A stretch of DNA of 64,000 nt from Caenibacillus caldisaponilyticus (GCF_002003465.1 NZ_BDDQ01000018.1:1-64000); one strand, 5' to 3'. Shown: positions 42,501 through 51,370, counted from the stretch's first letter. Numbers and translations: made by a program. The notes: generated by a model not told the origin, from the letters alone.

Positions 42501-43142
42501 AAAAGCCTAAAGCGGGACATCGAAGCGCTCGGCCAGGTGAACCTCGGGGCGATCGACGAATACGAACGCGTCTCGACGCGCTACCGATTTTTGCAGGAAC
42601 AGCGCGAAGACTTGCTGCAAGCGAAAGAGACGCTCCTGAACGTCATCGCCGAGATGGACCAAGAGGTCGAAAAACGCTTCGGCGATTTGTTCAAACAGGT
42701 TCGCGCCCGCTTCCAGGAAATTTTCAAAGCGCTCTTCGGCGGCGGCCGCGCGGACTTGCAGTTGACCGATCCCGACGATTTGTTGTACAGCGGGGTGGAA
42801 ATTATGGCCGAACCGCCGGGCAAGAAACTCCAGCATCTCTCCTTGCTTTCGGGCGGGGAGCGGGCGCTCACGGCGATCGCGCTTCTCTTTGCGATTCTGA
42901 AAGTTCGTCCGGTCCCCTTTTGTGTCCTCGATGAAGTGGAGGCCGCGCTCGATGACGCCAACGTCGACCGTTACGCGGCGTTTTTACGCAATTTCAGCAA
43001 GGATACTCAATTTATCGTCGTCACCCACCGCAAAGGGACGATGGAAAACGCCGATGTTTTGTACGGCGTGACGATGCAGGAATCCGGCGTGTCCAAGCTC
43101 GTCTCCGTCCGCTTGGAAGACACGGAAGCGCTCGTCGGATGA
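39578..43142 (+). CDS. smc: Chromosome segregation ATPase Smc, reading frame broken at an A9 run
   Basis: Condensin subunit that compacts and separates sister chromosomes. The N-terminal ATPase part has MFLKQLEIVGFKSF and VVGPNGSGKSNI. At 40110-40118 a run of nine A residues shifts the frame; removing one A joins both parts into 1187 residues, the normal Smc length. The second part (frame from 40119) has the long coiled coils, the hinge (GYYGGVKAVL to MTGGS), and the C-terminal signature LSGGERALTAIALLF with Walker B VLDEVEAALDDANV. The ATG at 39578 has GGGAGG upstream. A homopolymer sequencing error is most likely because smc is important for growth; slippage is the alternative. Confidence 0.93.
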
Positions 43143-43155
43143 AGGAGGAATCATT

Positions 43156-44154
43156 GTGAGCTTTTTTAAAAGACTGAAAGAGAAAATTGCCGGCCAAACC
43201 GAAGCGGTCACCGGCAAGTTTAAAAACGGCCTCACCAAAACGCGGGCGTCGGTCGCGACGAGAGTCAACCAATTGGTCAAGCGTTACCGCAAAATCGATG
43301 AAGATTTCTTTGAAGAACTCGAAGACATCCTGATTTCGGCCGATGTCGGCGTCGCGACGGTCACCGAGCTCGTCGATCGCTTGAAAGATGAAGCGAAAAG
43401 CCGGAACATCAAAGATCCCGAAGCGTTGCGCGAGACGATCGTCGAAGTGCTGAGCGGCATGCTGACGAAATCCGCCGAAGAACCCCAACTTCGCTTGAAT
43501 CCGGACGGGCTGACCGTCATCCTCGTCGTCGGCGTCAACGGGGTCGGCAAAACGACGACGATCGGCAAGCTCGCCCACCGTTTTAAACAAGAAGGCAAAA
43601 AGGTGTTGCTCGCGGCGGGCGACACGTTCCGCGCCGCGGCCATCGATCAGCTGGAAGTCTGGGGCGAACGCGCCGGAGTCGACGTCATCAAACACCAGGA
43701 AGGCGCCGATCCCGCTGCCGTCATCTATGACGCCGTCCACGCCGCGCGCTCGCGGGGCGTCGATGTGCTGCTGTGCGATACGGCTGGCCGCTTGCAAAAC
43801 AAGGTGAATTTAATGAAAGAGCTTGAAAAGGTCAAACGCGTCATCGCCAGGGAACTGCCCGGCGCGCCGCACGAAGTCTTGCTGGTTCTCGATGCGACGA
43901 CCGGGCAAAACGCCTTGAGCCAGGCCAAGGTCTTCGGCGAGGCGACCGACGTCACCGGCATCGTTCTGACGAAGCTCGACGGGACGGCGAAGGGCGGCAT
44001 CGTCTTCGCCATTCGCCGCGAGCTCGATTTGCCCGTTAAGTTTGTGACGCTGGGCGAAGGCATTGAAGACATCGAGCCTTTTAACGCCGACGCCTTCGTT
44101 TACGGGCTTTTCTCGGATATGATCCAAGGCGAGGACGGCACGCCATCGGCCTAA
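43156..44154 (+). CDS. ftsY: Signal recognition particle receptor FtsY
   Basis: Membrane-associated GTPase that docks the SRP-ribosome complex. 332 residues with a short N-terminal lysine-rich region instead of the long acidic domain of E. coli, as in Bacillus. NG domain: G1 VGVNGVGKTTTIGKLA near residue 120, DTFRAAAIDQL near 152, G3 DTAGR near 204, and TKLDGTAKGG near 271. GTG at 43156 follows GAAGGAGG. It follows smc by 13 bases. Confidence 0.97.
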   Translation: MSFFKRLKEKIAGQTEAVTGKFKNGLTKTRASVATRVNQLVKRYRKIDEDFFEELEDILISADVGVATVTELVDRLKDEAKSRNIKDPEALRETIVEVLSGMLTKSAEEPQLRLNPDGLTVILVVGVNGVGKTTTIGKLAHRFKQEGKKVLLAAGDTFRAAAIDQLEVWGERAGVDVIKHQEGADPAAVIYDAVHAARSRGVDVLLCDTAGRLQNKVNLMKELEKVKRVIARELPGAPHEVLLVLDATTGQNALSQAKVFGEATDVTGIVLTKLDGTAKGGIVFAIRRELDLPVKFVTLGEGIEDIEPFNADAFVYGLFSDMIQGEDGTPSA

Positions 44155-44229
44155 AGACGATGAACGGCGCCGCACCGGGTCCGGACAGGGGCCGGCTTAT
44201 TTATTGGCGGCGCCGACAAGAAAAAAAGC

Positions 44230-44258
44230 TTGACATTCGCTGCGCTTGCCGTTATGAT
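44230..44258 (+). promoter_or_regulatory. Sigma-A promoter of ylxM-ffh
   Basis: TTGACA (44230-44235), a 17-base spacer, and TATGAT (44253-44258): a near-consensus promoter. It gives ylxM and ffh transcription independent of smc-ftsY. Confidence 0.85.
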
Positions 44259-44299
44259 TAACGTTGTGTAAAGTGAATCGACTTTACAGGGTGAGGCAG

Positions 44300-44632
44300 A
44301 TGCTTGAAAAAACGGTCCGGGTGAACGCGCTTTACGATTTCTACCAACCTTTGCTCACCGAAAAACAAAGGGAGTACATGGATATGTACTACGGCGACGA
44401 CTATTCGCTCGGGGAAATCGCGAGCGCGTTTGGCATCAGCCGTCAAGCCGTTTACGACAATTTAAAGCGGACGATTGCGCTCTTGGAATCTTTTGAAGCG
44501 AAGCTCGGTTTATATGACAAATACGTGCGCCGCTCGAAACTTCTCCGGGATTTGCGGAACATGATTTTGGAAAACCGCTGGTCCCCCGAGCGGGGATTGG
44601 CCATCGTCCGCGCGCTTGAGAACTTGGATTAG
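44300..44632 (+). CDS. ylxM: SRP-associated helix-turn-helix protein YlxM
   Basis: A 110-residue protein encoded next to ffh in Firmicutes; the Streptococcus homologue binds Ffh/scRNA and modulates GTPase activity. The sigma-70 region 4-like helix-turn-helix is clear in [23 protein letters not shown] at 44300 is preceded by GGGTGAGG. The gene starts 42 bases after the -10 box and is followed 11 bases later by ffh. Confidence 0.93.
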   Translation: MLEKTVRVNALYDFYQPLLTEKQREYMDMYYGDDYSLGEIASAFGISRQAVYDNLKRTIALLESFEAKLGLYDKYVRRSKLLRDLRNMILENRWSPERGLAIVRALENLD

Positions 44633-44643
44633 GAGGCGGGCGT

Positions 44644-45990
44644 ATGGCGTTTGAAAATTTGGCCGACCGGCTTCAAAATACGTTCAGAAAAATTCGGGGC
44701 AAAGGCAAGGTCACAGAAGCGGACGTTAAAGAGATGGCCCGCGAGGTTCGCCTCGCTTTGCTCGAAGCGGACGTCAATTTTAAAGTCGTCAAAGATTTCA
44801 TCAACAAAGTGAAAGAGCGCGCCGTCGGACAAGAAGTGCTGAAAAGCCTCACCCCGGGACAACAGGTCATCAAGGTTGTCCAGGAAGAACTGACCGCACT
44901 GATGGGCGGCGAGCAAAGCAAGATTCAATGGGCGGAGAAGCCGCCGACCGTGATCATGCTCGTCGGTCTCCAGGGCGCTGGGAAAACGACGACGACGGGA
45001 AAACTCGCGAACTACGCGCGCAAGCACTTTAACAAAAAACCGTTGCTCGTGGCGGCCGACGTTTACCGGCCGGCGGCGATCAAGCAGCTGGAAACGCTCG
45101 GCAAGCAGCTCGGCATCCCCGTGTTTTCCCTCGGGGAACAGGCCGATCCCGTCGACATTGCGAAGCAGGGCGTGGAGGCGGCCAAAGCCGACCACCACGA
45201 CGTCGTGTTCATCGACACCGCAGGCCGGCTGCACGTCGATGATGAGATGATGGCCGAATTGGTCAAGATCAAGGAGGCCGTTTCGCCGCATGAGATCCTG
45301 CTCGTCGTCGACGCGATGACCGGTCAAGATGCCGTCAACGTCGCGGAAAGCTTTAACCAAACGCTTGACCTCACCGGCGTCGTATTGACGAAGCTGGATG
45401 CGGACACGCGCGGAGGCGCCGCCTTGTCCGTCAAAGCGGTCACCGGCAAGTCCATCAAGTTCGCGGCAACCGGGGAAAAACTCGATGCGCTGGAACCTTT
45501 TTACCCCGATCGCATGGCATCGAGAATCCTCGGCATGGGTGACGTCCTCACCCTCATCGAAAAGGCGCAAGCCGCCGTGGATGCCGAAAAGGCGAAGGAA
45601 ATGGAACAAAAGATGCGGACGCTGAGCTTCACGTTCGACGATTTCCTCGATCAGCTCGCCCAGGTCCGCAAAATGGGGCCGCTTGAGGATTTGCTTTCGA
45701 TGCTGCCCGGCGCTGGACGCATCAAAGGCTTGAAAAACATCAAGATCGATGAAAAGCAAATCGCCCGGGTTGAAGCGATCATCCGTTCGATGACGCCGGA
45801 GGAAAAAGCGAATCCCGATATCATCAACGCGAGCCGCAAGCGCCGCATCGCCAAAGGCAGCGGGACGTCGATTCAAGACGTCAACCGCCTCATCAAACAA
45901 TTCAACGACATGAAGAAAATGATGAAGCAAATGATGGGCATGACAAAGGGGAAAAAGAAGAAAAATCCCTTTAATCTACCGTTTATGTAA
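44644..45990 (+). CDS. ffh: Signal recognition particle protein Ffh
   Basis: Binds signal peptides and scRNA and targets nascent membrane proteins. 448 residues. G domain: VGLQGAGKTTTTGKLA near residue 103, DVYRPAAIKQL near 137, DTAGRLHVDD near 190, and TKLDADTRGG near 248. The C-terminal M domain carries the RNA-binding SGTSIQDVNRLIKQF and the methionine-rich MKKMMKQMMGMTKG. GGAGG precedes the ATG. Confidence 0.97.
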   Translation: MAFENLADRLQNTFRKIRGKGKVTEADVKEMAREVRLALLEADVNFKVVKDFINKVKERAVGQEVLKSLTPGQQVIKVVQEELTALMGGEQSKIQWAEKPPTVIMLVGLQGAGKTTTTGKLANYARKHFNKKPLLVAADVYRPAAIKQLETLGKQLGIPVFSLGEQADPVDIAKQGVEAAKADHHDVVFIDTAGRLHVDDEMMAELVKIKEAVSPHEILLVVDAMTGQDAVNVAESFNQTLDLTGVVLTKLDADTRGGAALSVKAVTGKSIKFAATGEKLDALEPFYPDRMASRILGMGDVLTLIEKAQAAVDAEKAKEMEQKMRTLSFTFDDFLDQLAQVRKMGPLEDLLSMLPGAGRIKGLKNIKIDEKQIARVEAIIRSMTPEEKANPDIINASRKRRIAKGSGTSIQDVNRLIKQFNDMKKMMKQMMGMTKGKKKKNPFNLPFM

Positions 45991-46057
45991 CGGGCGCTCC
46001 GTCCGTTCACATAAATTATAAAATTGACCAGGAATTGGCTAGGAAGGGGCATTAGAT

Positions 46058-46330
46058 ATGGCAGTTCGAATTCGTTTAAAACGCATGGGGGCAAAAAAAC
46101 GCCCGTTCTATCGCGTCGTCGTCGCCGATTCTCGTTCGCCGCGCGACGGACGCTTCATTGATCAAATCGGGACGTACAATCCCATCGCCCAACCGGCGGA
46201 AGTGAAAATCGATCATGAAAAAGCGCTCGATTGGCTCATGAAGGGCGCTCAACCTTCGGACACCGTCCGCAACCTGTTTTCCAAAGAAGGCATCATGGAG
46301 AAATTCCACAACGCCAAGCAAAAAAAGTAA
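46058..46330 (+). CDS. rpsP: 30S ribosomal protein S16
   Basis: 90 residues; [25 protein letters not shown] is the S16 N-terminal signature and [10 protein letters not shown] follows. AAGGGG precedes the ATG. It begins the rpsP-khpA-rimM-trmD run typical of Bacillales; the YlqD gene usually found between khpA and rimM is absent. Confidence 0.97.
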   Translation: MAVRIRLKRMGAKKRPFYRVVVADSRSPRDGRFIDQIGTYNPIAQPAEVKIDHEKALDWLMKGAQPSDTVRNLFSKEGIMEKFHNAKQKK

Positions 46331-46353
46331 GTGAACCCCCGAGGTGACAAGTG

Positions 46354-46584
46354 ATGGATGAGCTCATCAAAGAGGTCGTCACGCCGTTTGTCGACCATCC
46401 CGCCGATGTTCAAGTCACCAAAGAGTCGAGCGACCGGGGTGTCACTTACGTGTTGACGGTGAATAAACAAGATATGGGAAAGGTCATCGGCAAGAACGGC
46501 CGGATGGCCGCCGCGTTGCGAGCGGTGGTGCATGCGGCGGGACTCGCTCATCACGAAAAAGCTACATTGGCCATTAAGGAATAA
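46354..46584 (+). CDS. khpA: KH-domain RNA-binding protein KhpA
   Basis: 76 residues forming a single KH domain, with the GKNG loop in MGKVIGKNGRMAAALRAVVH. KhpA pairs with KhpB/Jag and binds many RNAs in Gram-positive bacteria, affecting division and envelope growth. ATG at 46354 has GAGGTG seven bases upstream; GTG at 46351 is less likely. A G-rich/C-rich hairpin (46585-46602) followed by CCTTTT lies just downstream and may attenuate rimM. Confidence 0.94.
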   Translation: MDELIKEVVTPFVDHPADVQVTKESSDRGVTYVLTVNKQDMGKVIGKNGRMAAALRAVVHAAGLAHHEKATLAIKE

Positions 46585-46718
46585 GGGGGAGGTTATCCTT
46601 CCCCTTTCCTTTTGGATCAAATCGGAACGCGTTGTATGAACCGAAGCGTACATGGCCTTAATAATAAATGCAAGCGCATTCCGTTCCGCCATTCACGATT
46701 AAAAAGGGGGACTCGCTC

Positions 46719-47246
46719 TTGACCGATTGGTTTTATGTCGGAAAAATCGTCAATACGCACGGCATCAAAGGCGAAGTGCGCGTCATCAGCCAAACCGATT
46801 TTCCCGATGAACGTTATGCTTCCGGTAGCGTTTTATATGTCGGACGCGATCATGCCGCCGAAAAAGAATCGGTGACGGTCGAGTCTTGGCGCCAACACAA
46901 AAATTTCGATCTTTTAAAGTTTGACGGCATCGATTCGATCAACGACGCGGAGCGCCTGAAAGGGCTTTCCCTTTTTGTTTCCGAAGAGCAATTGAGCGAG
47001 CTGGGCGAACACGAATATTATTACTACGAAATCATTGATTGCGACGTCTTTGACGAGGACGGGACGCATTTGGGGAAAATCAAAGAAATTCTCTCCCCCG
47101 GCGCCAACGATGTGTGGGTCGTCAAGCGAAAGGGGAAAAAAGACGTGCTCCTGCCGTACATAGAAGACGTCGTCAAACACGTCGACACCGCCCGAAAACG
47201 GGTCGTCGTCCACCTCATTCCGGGGCTGGTGGAAGATGAAGATTGA
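46719..47246 (+). CDS. rimM: 16S rRNA processing/30S maturation factor RimM
   Basis: Assists assembly of the 30S head around S19. TTG at 46719 follows AAAGGGGGA by seven bases and yields 175 residues beginning [20 protein letters not shown], as in relatives. The C-terminal PRC-barrel has [20 protein letters not shown] and [12 protein letters not shown]. It overlaps trmD by 11 bases; coupling of these two genes is general. Confidence 0.95.
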   Translation: MTDWFYVGKIVNTHGIKGEVRVISQTDFPDERYASGSVLYVGRDHAAEKESVTVESWRQHKNFDLLKFDGIDSINDAERLKGLSLFVSEEQLSELGEHEYYYYEIIDCDVFDEDGTHLGKIKEILSPGANDVWVVKRKGKKDVLLPYIEDVVKHVDTARKRVVVHLIPGLVEDED

Positions 47247-47976
47247 CATTCTTTCGCTTTTTCCGGACATGTTCACCGGGGTTTTTCAACAGTCGATTTT
47301 AAAAAAAGCGGCCGAGAGCGGGATCGTTTCCTATCAAGTCACCGATTTCCGCGAGTTTGCCGACAACAAACACAAGCGCGTCGACGATTATCCGTATGGC
47401 GGCGGGGCGGGCATGGTGCTCATGCCGCAGCCTTTATTCGACGCCGTCGCGGCCATTAAGCGGCGCTCGGAAGGCAACCCGCGCGTGCTGTTGATGACGC
47501 CGCAGGGCGAGCGGTTTACGCAAAAGAAGGCGGAAGAGCTGGCGAAAGAGAAGCATCTCATCATCATTTGCGGCCATTATGAAGGGTTTGACGAGCGCGT
47601 GCGCGAGCATTTGGCGACGGATGAATTGTCGATCGGCGATTACGTCTTGACGGGCGGGGAACTCGCGGCCATGGTCATCGTCGACAGCGTCGTCCGGCTT
47701 TTGCCGGGCGTCCTCGGCAATGAAGAATCCCCGGCCACCGATTCGTTTTCGACCGGGCTGCTTGAACATCCGCAATATACCCGCCCGGCCGATTTCCGCG
47801 GCATGAAGGTGCCGGACGTGCTGTTGTCCGGCAACCACGCCTTGATCGAAAGGTGGCGAAAGAAGGAGTCGCTGCGCCGCACGCTTGAACGCCGGCCCGA
47901 TCTCCTTGAAAACTACCCCTTGGATGAAACCGAAAAAGCGCTCCTTGAGGAGATCAAAAAAGAAACTTCTATATAA
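47236..47976 (+). CDS. trmD: tRNA (guanine-N1-)-methyltransferase TrmD
   Basis: Makes m1G37 in tRNAs reading CNN codons, preventing frameshifting. 246 residues with the SPOUT trefoil-knot signatures [16 protein letters not shown] near residue 54, [10 protein letters not shown] near 113, and [16 protein letters not shown] near 134. It starts inside rimM. In most Firmicutes rplS follows immediately; here about 1.4 kb of foreign-looking DNA intervenes. Confidence 0.96.
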   Translation: MKIDILSLFPDMFTGVFQQSILKKAAESGIVSYQVTDFREFADNKHKRVDDYPYGGGAGMVLMPQPLFDAVAAIKRRSEGNPRVLLMTPQGERFTQKKAEELAKEKHLIIICGHYEGFDERVREHLATDELSIGDYVLTGGELAAMVIVDSVVRLLPGVLGNEESPATDSFSTGLLEHPQYTRPADFRGMKVPDVLLSGNHALIERWRKKESLRRTLERRPDLLENYPLDETEKALLEEIKKETSI

Positions 47977-48027
47977 TCCATGCACCAATCGGTAAACGAT
48001 GGGTATCTCGAAATTTTTTTGTAAACA

Positions 48028-48084
48028 AAGAAGGCGCTCTATCATAAATGTACGCGGATACCATTAGATAGAGGCCTTCTTTTG
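48028..48084. terminator. Terminator-like inverted repeat after trmD
   Basis: AAGAAGGCGCTCTATC pairs with GATAGAGGCCTTCTT (one bulge, 23-base loop), followed by TTTTG on the plus strand and TTTGTTTAC on the minus strand. It can end both trmD transcripts and those from the convergent minus-strand genes. Confidence 0.55.
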
Positions 48085-48192
48085 CAAAGCAATCATTAAC
48101 AAGCTGATGATGTGAACGATGACCCATGGGAATACCTTACGCGATTTCACGATTCGGTTGGCAAATAATCGCGCAAAAGTATGACATTCATC
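48064..48192 (-). pseudogene. Unidentified C-terminal coding remnant
   Basis: A 42-codon open stretch without a start, bounded by a TGA at 48193-48195 and ending in TAA. The reading contains FARLFANRIVKSRKVFPWVI followed by a hydrophobic VHIISLLMIALQKKASI end. The basic-then-hydrophobic tail could come from a transposase or a membrane protein; I cannot name the family. It lies next to an inverted repeat, consistent with insertion and decay. Confidence 0.35.
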
Positions 48193-48217
48193 TCAACTTA
48201 TTTTGGTCAACGATTAG

Positions 48218-48796
48218 TTATTCCAATACGGGCGAGACGTAACTCTTACTTAATCGATAGATTTGGTGTAACAATACGGATACGGCTACGATATTTAATA
48301 GAATGTAATAAAAGACGTGTATCTGTTCCAACCAAGGATTCGATCGCTCTGTAACAATAATTCCATAGGATATGCCTGCCCAAACCGCAAGGACAAAAAT
48401 CGCCGTTCCGTAGCCGTTTCTTACTACACCGGAAATGATCAACGCGATGGCAGAAACAACGGTAAACGGAGTCATCCAATAGAGGATTAATTTCCATAAC
48501 CAAACATCCTCTAAGAAAAAAGGGAACACAAGGGTAAACGTTAGATTTAACAACAAGTTAAAACTTCCGACAATGACCGTTTTAGATAAAATAATTTCTT
48601 GCAAAGAATGTCTTGTCGTCCATTCCAATTCCGCCATGCCCTGATCCCGGCTTTTAAAGACTTCAATCAGTCCAAGGACGAACGGAATGGGGGCCAAACA
48701 CATCGCACTAAAATAGGGGTCTCCATCACCTATAAAAACGATGATAAAACCGACGAGAAAAAATAAGAAATTGGAAACCCAGAACAGTGGATTCAT
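48218..48796 (-). CDS. Uncharacterised polytopic membrane protein, ABC-2 permease-like
   Basis: A 192-residue very hydrophobic protein with about six predicted membrane helices (roughly residues 5-22, 28-46, 68-95, 101-124, 130-150, 160-182) and one cytoplasmic loop, EVFKSRDQGMAELEWTTRHS, near 47-66. Such a loop after the second helix is seen in bacitracin/antibiotic-type ABC-2 permeases and relatives, but I cannot assign a family firmly. The ATG overlaps, as ATGA, the stop of a truncated upstream frame, so it was once part of an operon. Base composition is clearly AT-richer than the flanking core genes. No convincing promoter is seen. Confidence 0.6.
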   Translation of the reverse strand: MNPLFWVSNFLFFLVGFIIVFIGDGDPYFSAMCLAPIPFVLGLIEVFKSRDQGMAELEWTTRHSLQEIILSKTVIVGSFNLLLNLTFTLVFPFFLEDVWLWKLILYWMTPFTVVSAIALIISGVVRNGYGTAIFVLAVWAGISYGIIVTERSNPWLEQIHVFYYILLNIVAVSVLLHQIYRLSKSYVSPVLE

Positions 48797-48903
48797 ATGA
48801 ATCCATTCTCTGCTAATTCATAAATACCATTTAGTGCTGAAGTTTCGTCCATTTCGAGTACCCATTTTCCTCTATGTCTTAATAACAAAAGAAAGAGGCC
48901 CCT
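48793..48903 (-). pseudogene. Truncated C-terminal remnant of the gene once upstream of the membrane protein
   Basis: A 36-residue open stretch following an in-frame TAA (48904-48906) that ends in a TGA overlapping the membrane-protein ATG. It reads LFLLLLRHRGKWVLEMDETS then ALNGIYELAENGFI. The ATGA overlap is typical of translational coupling, so this looks like the true end of a partner gene whose 5' part is lost. The family is not recognised. Confidence 0.4.
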
Positions 48904-48924
48904 TTAGGACACTAGATTTCCATA

Positions 48925-49041
48925 TTAAGCAAACCATTTGCTTTCAGTGAGTTGTTCTTCGATGCCTCTCGCGGGAACAAATGGAACTGTGCTTGACTGC
49001 AGATATTCCTCGCAAGGATAACCGAGCGTTTCCTCAATAAT
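48925..49041 (-). pseudogene. Unidentified C-terminal coding remnant
   Basis: A 38-codon open stretch without a start, bounded by TAA (49042-49044), ending KWFA and a stop. The reading ETLGYPCEEYLQSSTVPFVP then ARGIEEQLTESKWFA looks like real protein sequence. Another frame is also open over the same bases, so the call is uncertain. From 49045 to about 49250 I see no further gene. Confidence 0.3.
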
Positions 49042-49252
49042 TTAAAGATAGGATGTTTTGCTGATTTTTTAGGCGTGAACGACGTATCGACTTATGCATT
49101 AAAAATGGGGTTGTTGGTTCAACGGTCATTCGGACGGCTTCTTCGAGAGGCTGTGATTTTTGGTACATTTATGCTTTTAATTAACGTTCTTGCATGCGGC
49201 ATAAATCCTCTTTTCTTCCCCGGTAATCATTTAAATGAATGATGGCGCGCTC

Positions 49253-49282
49253 TTGCGCACGGTTCTTTTGCTGTGCTATATT
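49253..49282 (+). promoter_or_regulatory. Putative sigma-A promoter of rplS
   Basis: TTGCGC (49253-49258), an 18-base spacer, and TATATT (49277-49282). It gives a leader of about 85 bases that includes the structured L19 element. Confidence 0.55.
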
Positions 49283-49290
49283 AATACTTG

Positions 49291-49373
49291 TGGCATTGTG
49301 CCGCGACTACGGTGTTCCGCTGTAATGGCTTGAGAACATTACATGAACATTTCGGTGGAAGGAGGCTAGCCTC
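49291..49373 (+). ncRNA. Structured L19 (rplS) leader
   Basis: An outer helix pairs TTCCGCTG (49315-49322) with CGGTGGAA (49353-49360), and a competing or stacked inner helix pairs TGTAATG (49321-49327) with CATTACA (49337-49343). The RBS GGAGG (49361-49365) lies directly 3' of the outer helix. The 12-base palindrome GAGGCTAGCCTC (49362-49373) abuts the start codon. Bacillales have a known L19 leader family upstream of rplS; placement and layout fit, but I cannot run the model. Confidence 0.6.
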
Positions 49374-49715
49374 ATGCAAGAATTGATCAGAGAAATCACG
49401 AAAGACCAATTGAGAACCGATCTGCCCGAGTTCCGTCCGGGCGACACGGTACGCGTGTACGTGAAAGTTGTCGAAGGCCAACGCGAACGCATCCAAATGT
49501 TCGAAGGCGTAGTCATCAAACGTCGCGGCGGCGGCATTAGCGAAACCTTCACCGTCCGCAAAGTGTCTTACGGCGTCGGCGTTGAACGGACGTTCCCGCT
49601 GCACTCGCCGAAGATTGAAAAAATCGAAGTGGTTCGCCGCGGGAAAGTGCGCCGTGCGAAATTGTACTATCTCCGCAATCTGCGCGGAAAAGCTGCCCGC
49701 ATCAAAAGCCGATAA
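49374..49715 (+). CDS. rplS: 50S ribosomal protein L19
   Basis: 113 residues at the 30S-50S interface. The signature block is [18 protein letters not shown], then [19 protein letters not shown], and the C-terminal [16 protein letters not shown]. Normal length. It has its own promoter and structured leader and its own terminator, so it is expressed separately from trmD here. Confidence 0.97.
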   Translation: MQELIREITKDQLRTDLPEFRPGDTVRVYVKVVEGQRERIQMFEGVVIKRRGGGISETFTVRKVSYGVGVERTFPLHSPKIEKIEVVRRGKVRRAKLYYLRNLRGKAARIKSR

Positions 49716-49727
49716 GGAACGACCTGG

Positions 49728-49756
49728 AAGGAGCTTGCCTGTCAAGCTCCTTTTTT
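49728..49756 (+). terminator. Rho-independent terminator of rplS
   Basis: GGAGCTTG and CAAGCTCC form an eight-base stem with a five-base loop, followed by TTTTTT. Confidence 0.9.
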
Positions 49757-49903
49757 CAAATCGGCGCCCGATCTGCGGGCATTGCTTTTTTGTTTGGTCG
49801 GCGTTCCGTCCGCACCGCCGCGGGGGTATGGACGGTTTTATCCTCCGCCGCGCATGGGAAGAATAATGTCCGTTCGCCGGCCTCAGCGAAAGGGGTCTTA
49901 ACG

Positions 49904-50431
49904 ATGACCGCTGTGAAGAAAAAATCTTGGGGGCTGCTCAAGCCGATCGCCGTCGCCATCATCCTCGCGGCTTTTGTCCGCTACTATCTTTTCGCTCACA
50001 TCATGGTGGAAGGGCATTCGATGATGCCGACATTAAAGGACCGCGATCATATCATCATATGTAAAATCTGTTATAAACTTGCGCAACCGAAACGCTTTGA
50101 TATCGTCGTTTTTCACGCGACTGAACAAGCGGATTACATAAAAAGGGTCATAGGGCTGCCCGGGGACACCATCGAATATAAAAACGACGTGCTTTACGTG
50201 AACGGTAAACCCGTCGATGAGCCGTATCTGGAGGCCTTCAAAGCGAAAACCGAGGGTTTGTTGACCTACAACTTCAAAGCGAAGGTGCCGAAGGGCACCG
50301 TCTTCGTGCTCGGCGACAACCGGAGAAACAGCCGTGACAGCCGCTATATCGGGGCGATTCCGGAAGACGAACTCATCGGCAAAGCCGTTCTCCTGTTTTG
50401 GCCTTTGCGCGATTTCAAACTGATCGACTAG
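49904..50431 (+). CDS. lepB: Type I signal peptidase
   Basis: Cleaves signal peptides from secreted proteins at the outer membrane face. 175 residues: one N-terminal transmembrane anchor (about 11-32), the catalytic serine in VEGHSMMPTL near residue 39, the catalytic lysine in YIKRVIGLPGD near 80, and the GDNRRNSRDSR box near 137. ATG at 49904 follows AAAGGGG by eight bases; upstream in-frame codons have no RBS. It matches the Bacillus SipS type. Confidence 0.93.
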   Translation: MTAVKKKSWGLLKPIAVAIILAAFVRYYLFAHIMVEGHSMMPTLKDRDHIIICKICYKLAQPKRFDIVVFHATEQADYIKRVIGLPGDTIEYKNDVLYVNGKPVDEPYLEAFKAKTEGLLTYNFKAKVPKGTVFVLGDNRRNSRDSRYIGAIPEDELIGKAVLLFWPLRDFKLID

Positions 50432-50453
50432 ATGACGGAAGCGAGTGATCCGA

Positions 50454-51323
50454 TTGACCATTCAATGGTATCCGGGGCATATGGCGAAAGCCAAACGCGA
50501 AATGATCGAGAAAATAAAATGGATCGATGTCGTCATCGAACTTGTGGACGCCCGCATTCCCCTGTCCTCGCGCAATCCGCTCGTCGATGACATTTCCGGC
50601 GGGAAACCGCGCCTCGTCATTTTAAATAAAAGCGATCTCGCCGATCCGGAAGCCACGGCGGCTTGGCAGGCTTATTGGAAAGCGAAGGGCGTCGACAGCC
50701 TGCCGGTCAACTCACAAACCGGTGAAGGCGCGGAGCGGATTACGGCCGCCGTGCGGCGGTTGACCGCGAAGCGGCGGGAAAAAGAAGAAAAAAGAGGCAT
50801 GAAGCCTCGGGCCGACCGGGCGCTGATCGTCGGCATCCCCAACGTCGGCAAGTCGACGCTCATCAACCGGCTGGCGGGAAGAAGGATCGCGAAGATCGGC
50901 GACCGCCCGGGCATCACAAAAGCCCAGCAGTGGATCAAGGTCGGCAAAACGATGGAATTGCTCGACACCCCGGGCATTCTCTGGCCGAAATTTGACGATG
51001 AAACCGTCGGTTTGCGGTTGGCAGCAACCGGCGCGATCAAAGATGAAATTCTTGATCAGCAGGAAGTCGCCGTTTTTCTGCTCCGCTACTTGCTCCGAAA
51101 CGCCCCCGAAGCCTTGGCGGAGCGCTACGGTTTAACCGATCTTGATGCCGCTCTGGACGACATCGTCCGCTTGTTCGATGCGATCGGAAGAAAGCGCGGC
51201 GCCGTCATGGCCGGCGGCGGCGTCGATTACGATAAAACCGCGGAGATCATCGTCCGCGATTTCCGCGGCCAAAAGTTTGGACGCCTGACGCTGGAATGGC
51301 CGCCCGGATCCGCGCGCGATTAA
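50454..51323 (+). CDS. rbgA: 50S assembly GTPase RbgA (YlqF)
   Basis: Late 50S assembly factor. TTG at 50454 gives [17 protein letters not shown], like B. subtilis RbgA; a GTG at 50445 would add three residues. Circularly permuted GTPase order: G4 LNKSD near residue 59, then G1 [15 protein letters not shown] near 130, G2 with [10 protein letters not shown] near 153, and G3 [10 protein letters not shown] near 173. 289 residues. The product's N-terminus reaches toward the ribosomal P site in known structures. Confidence 0.95.
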   Translation: MTIQWYPGHMAKAKREMIEKIKWIDVVIELVDARIPLSSRNPLVDDISGGKPRLVILNKSDLADPEATAAWQAYWKAKGVDSLPVNSQTGEGAERITAAVRRLTAKRREKEEKRGMKPRADRALIVGIPNVGKSTLINRLAGRRIAKIGDRPGITKAQQWIKVGKTMELLDTPGILWPKFDDETVGLRLAATGAIKDEILDQQEVAVFLLRYLLRNAPEALAERYGLTDLDAALDDIVRLFDAIGRKRGAVMAGGGVDYDKTAEIIVRDFRGQKFGRLTLEWPPGSARD

Positions 51324-51370
51324 ACGAATCCAAACATCCGTCGATAATAAAGATAAAGGCGTTGAGAATC

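Noticed and set aside
40224-43142. Separate gene starting at 40224 for the second part of smc
   Set aside because: No RBS at that ATG; the frame continues upstream to the A9 tract and encodes uninterrupted Smc sequence, so it is one gene with a frame break.
44155-44229. GGCGCCG/CGGCGCC inverted repeat after ftsY as a terminator
   Set aside because: The arms are over 30 bases apart and no T-tract follows; not supportable as a terminator.
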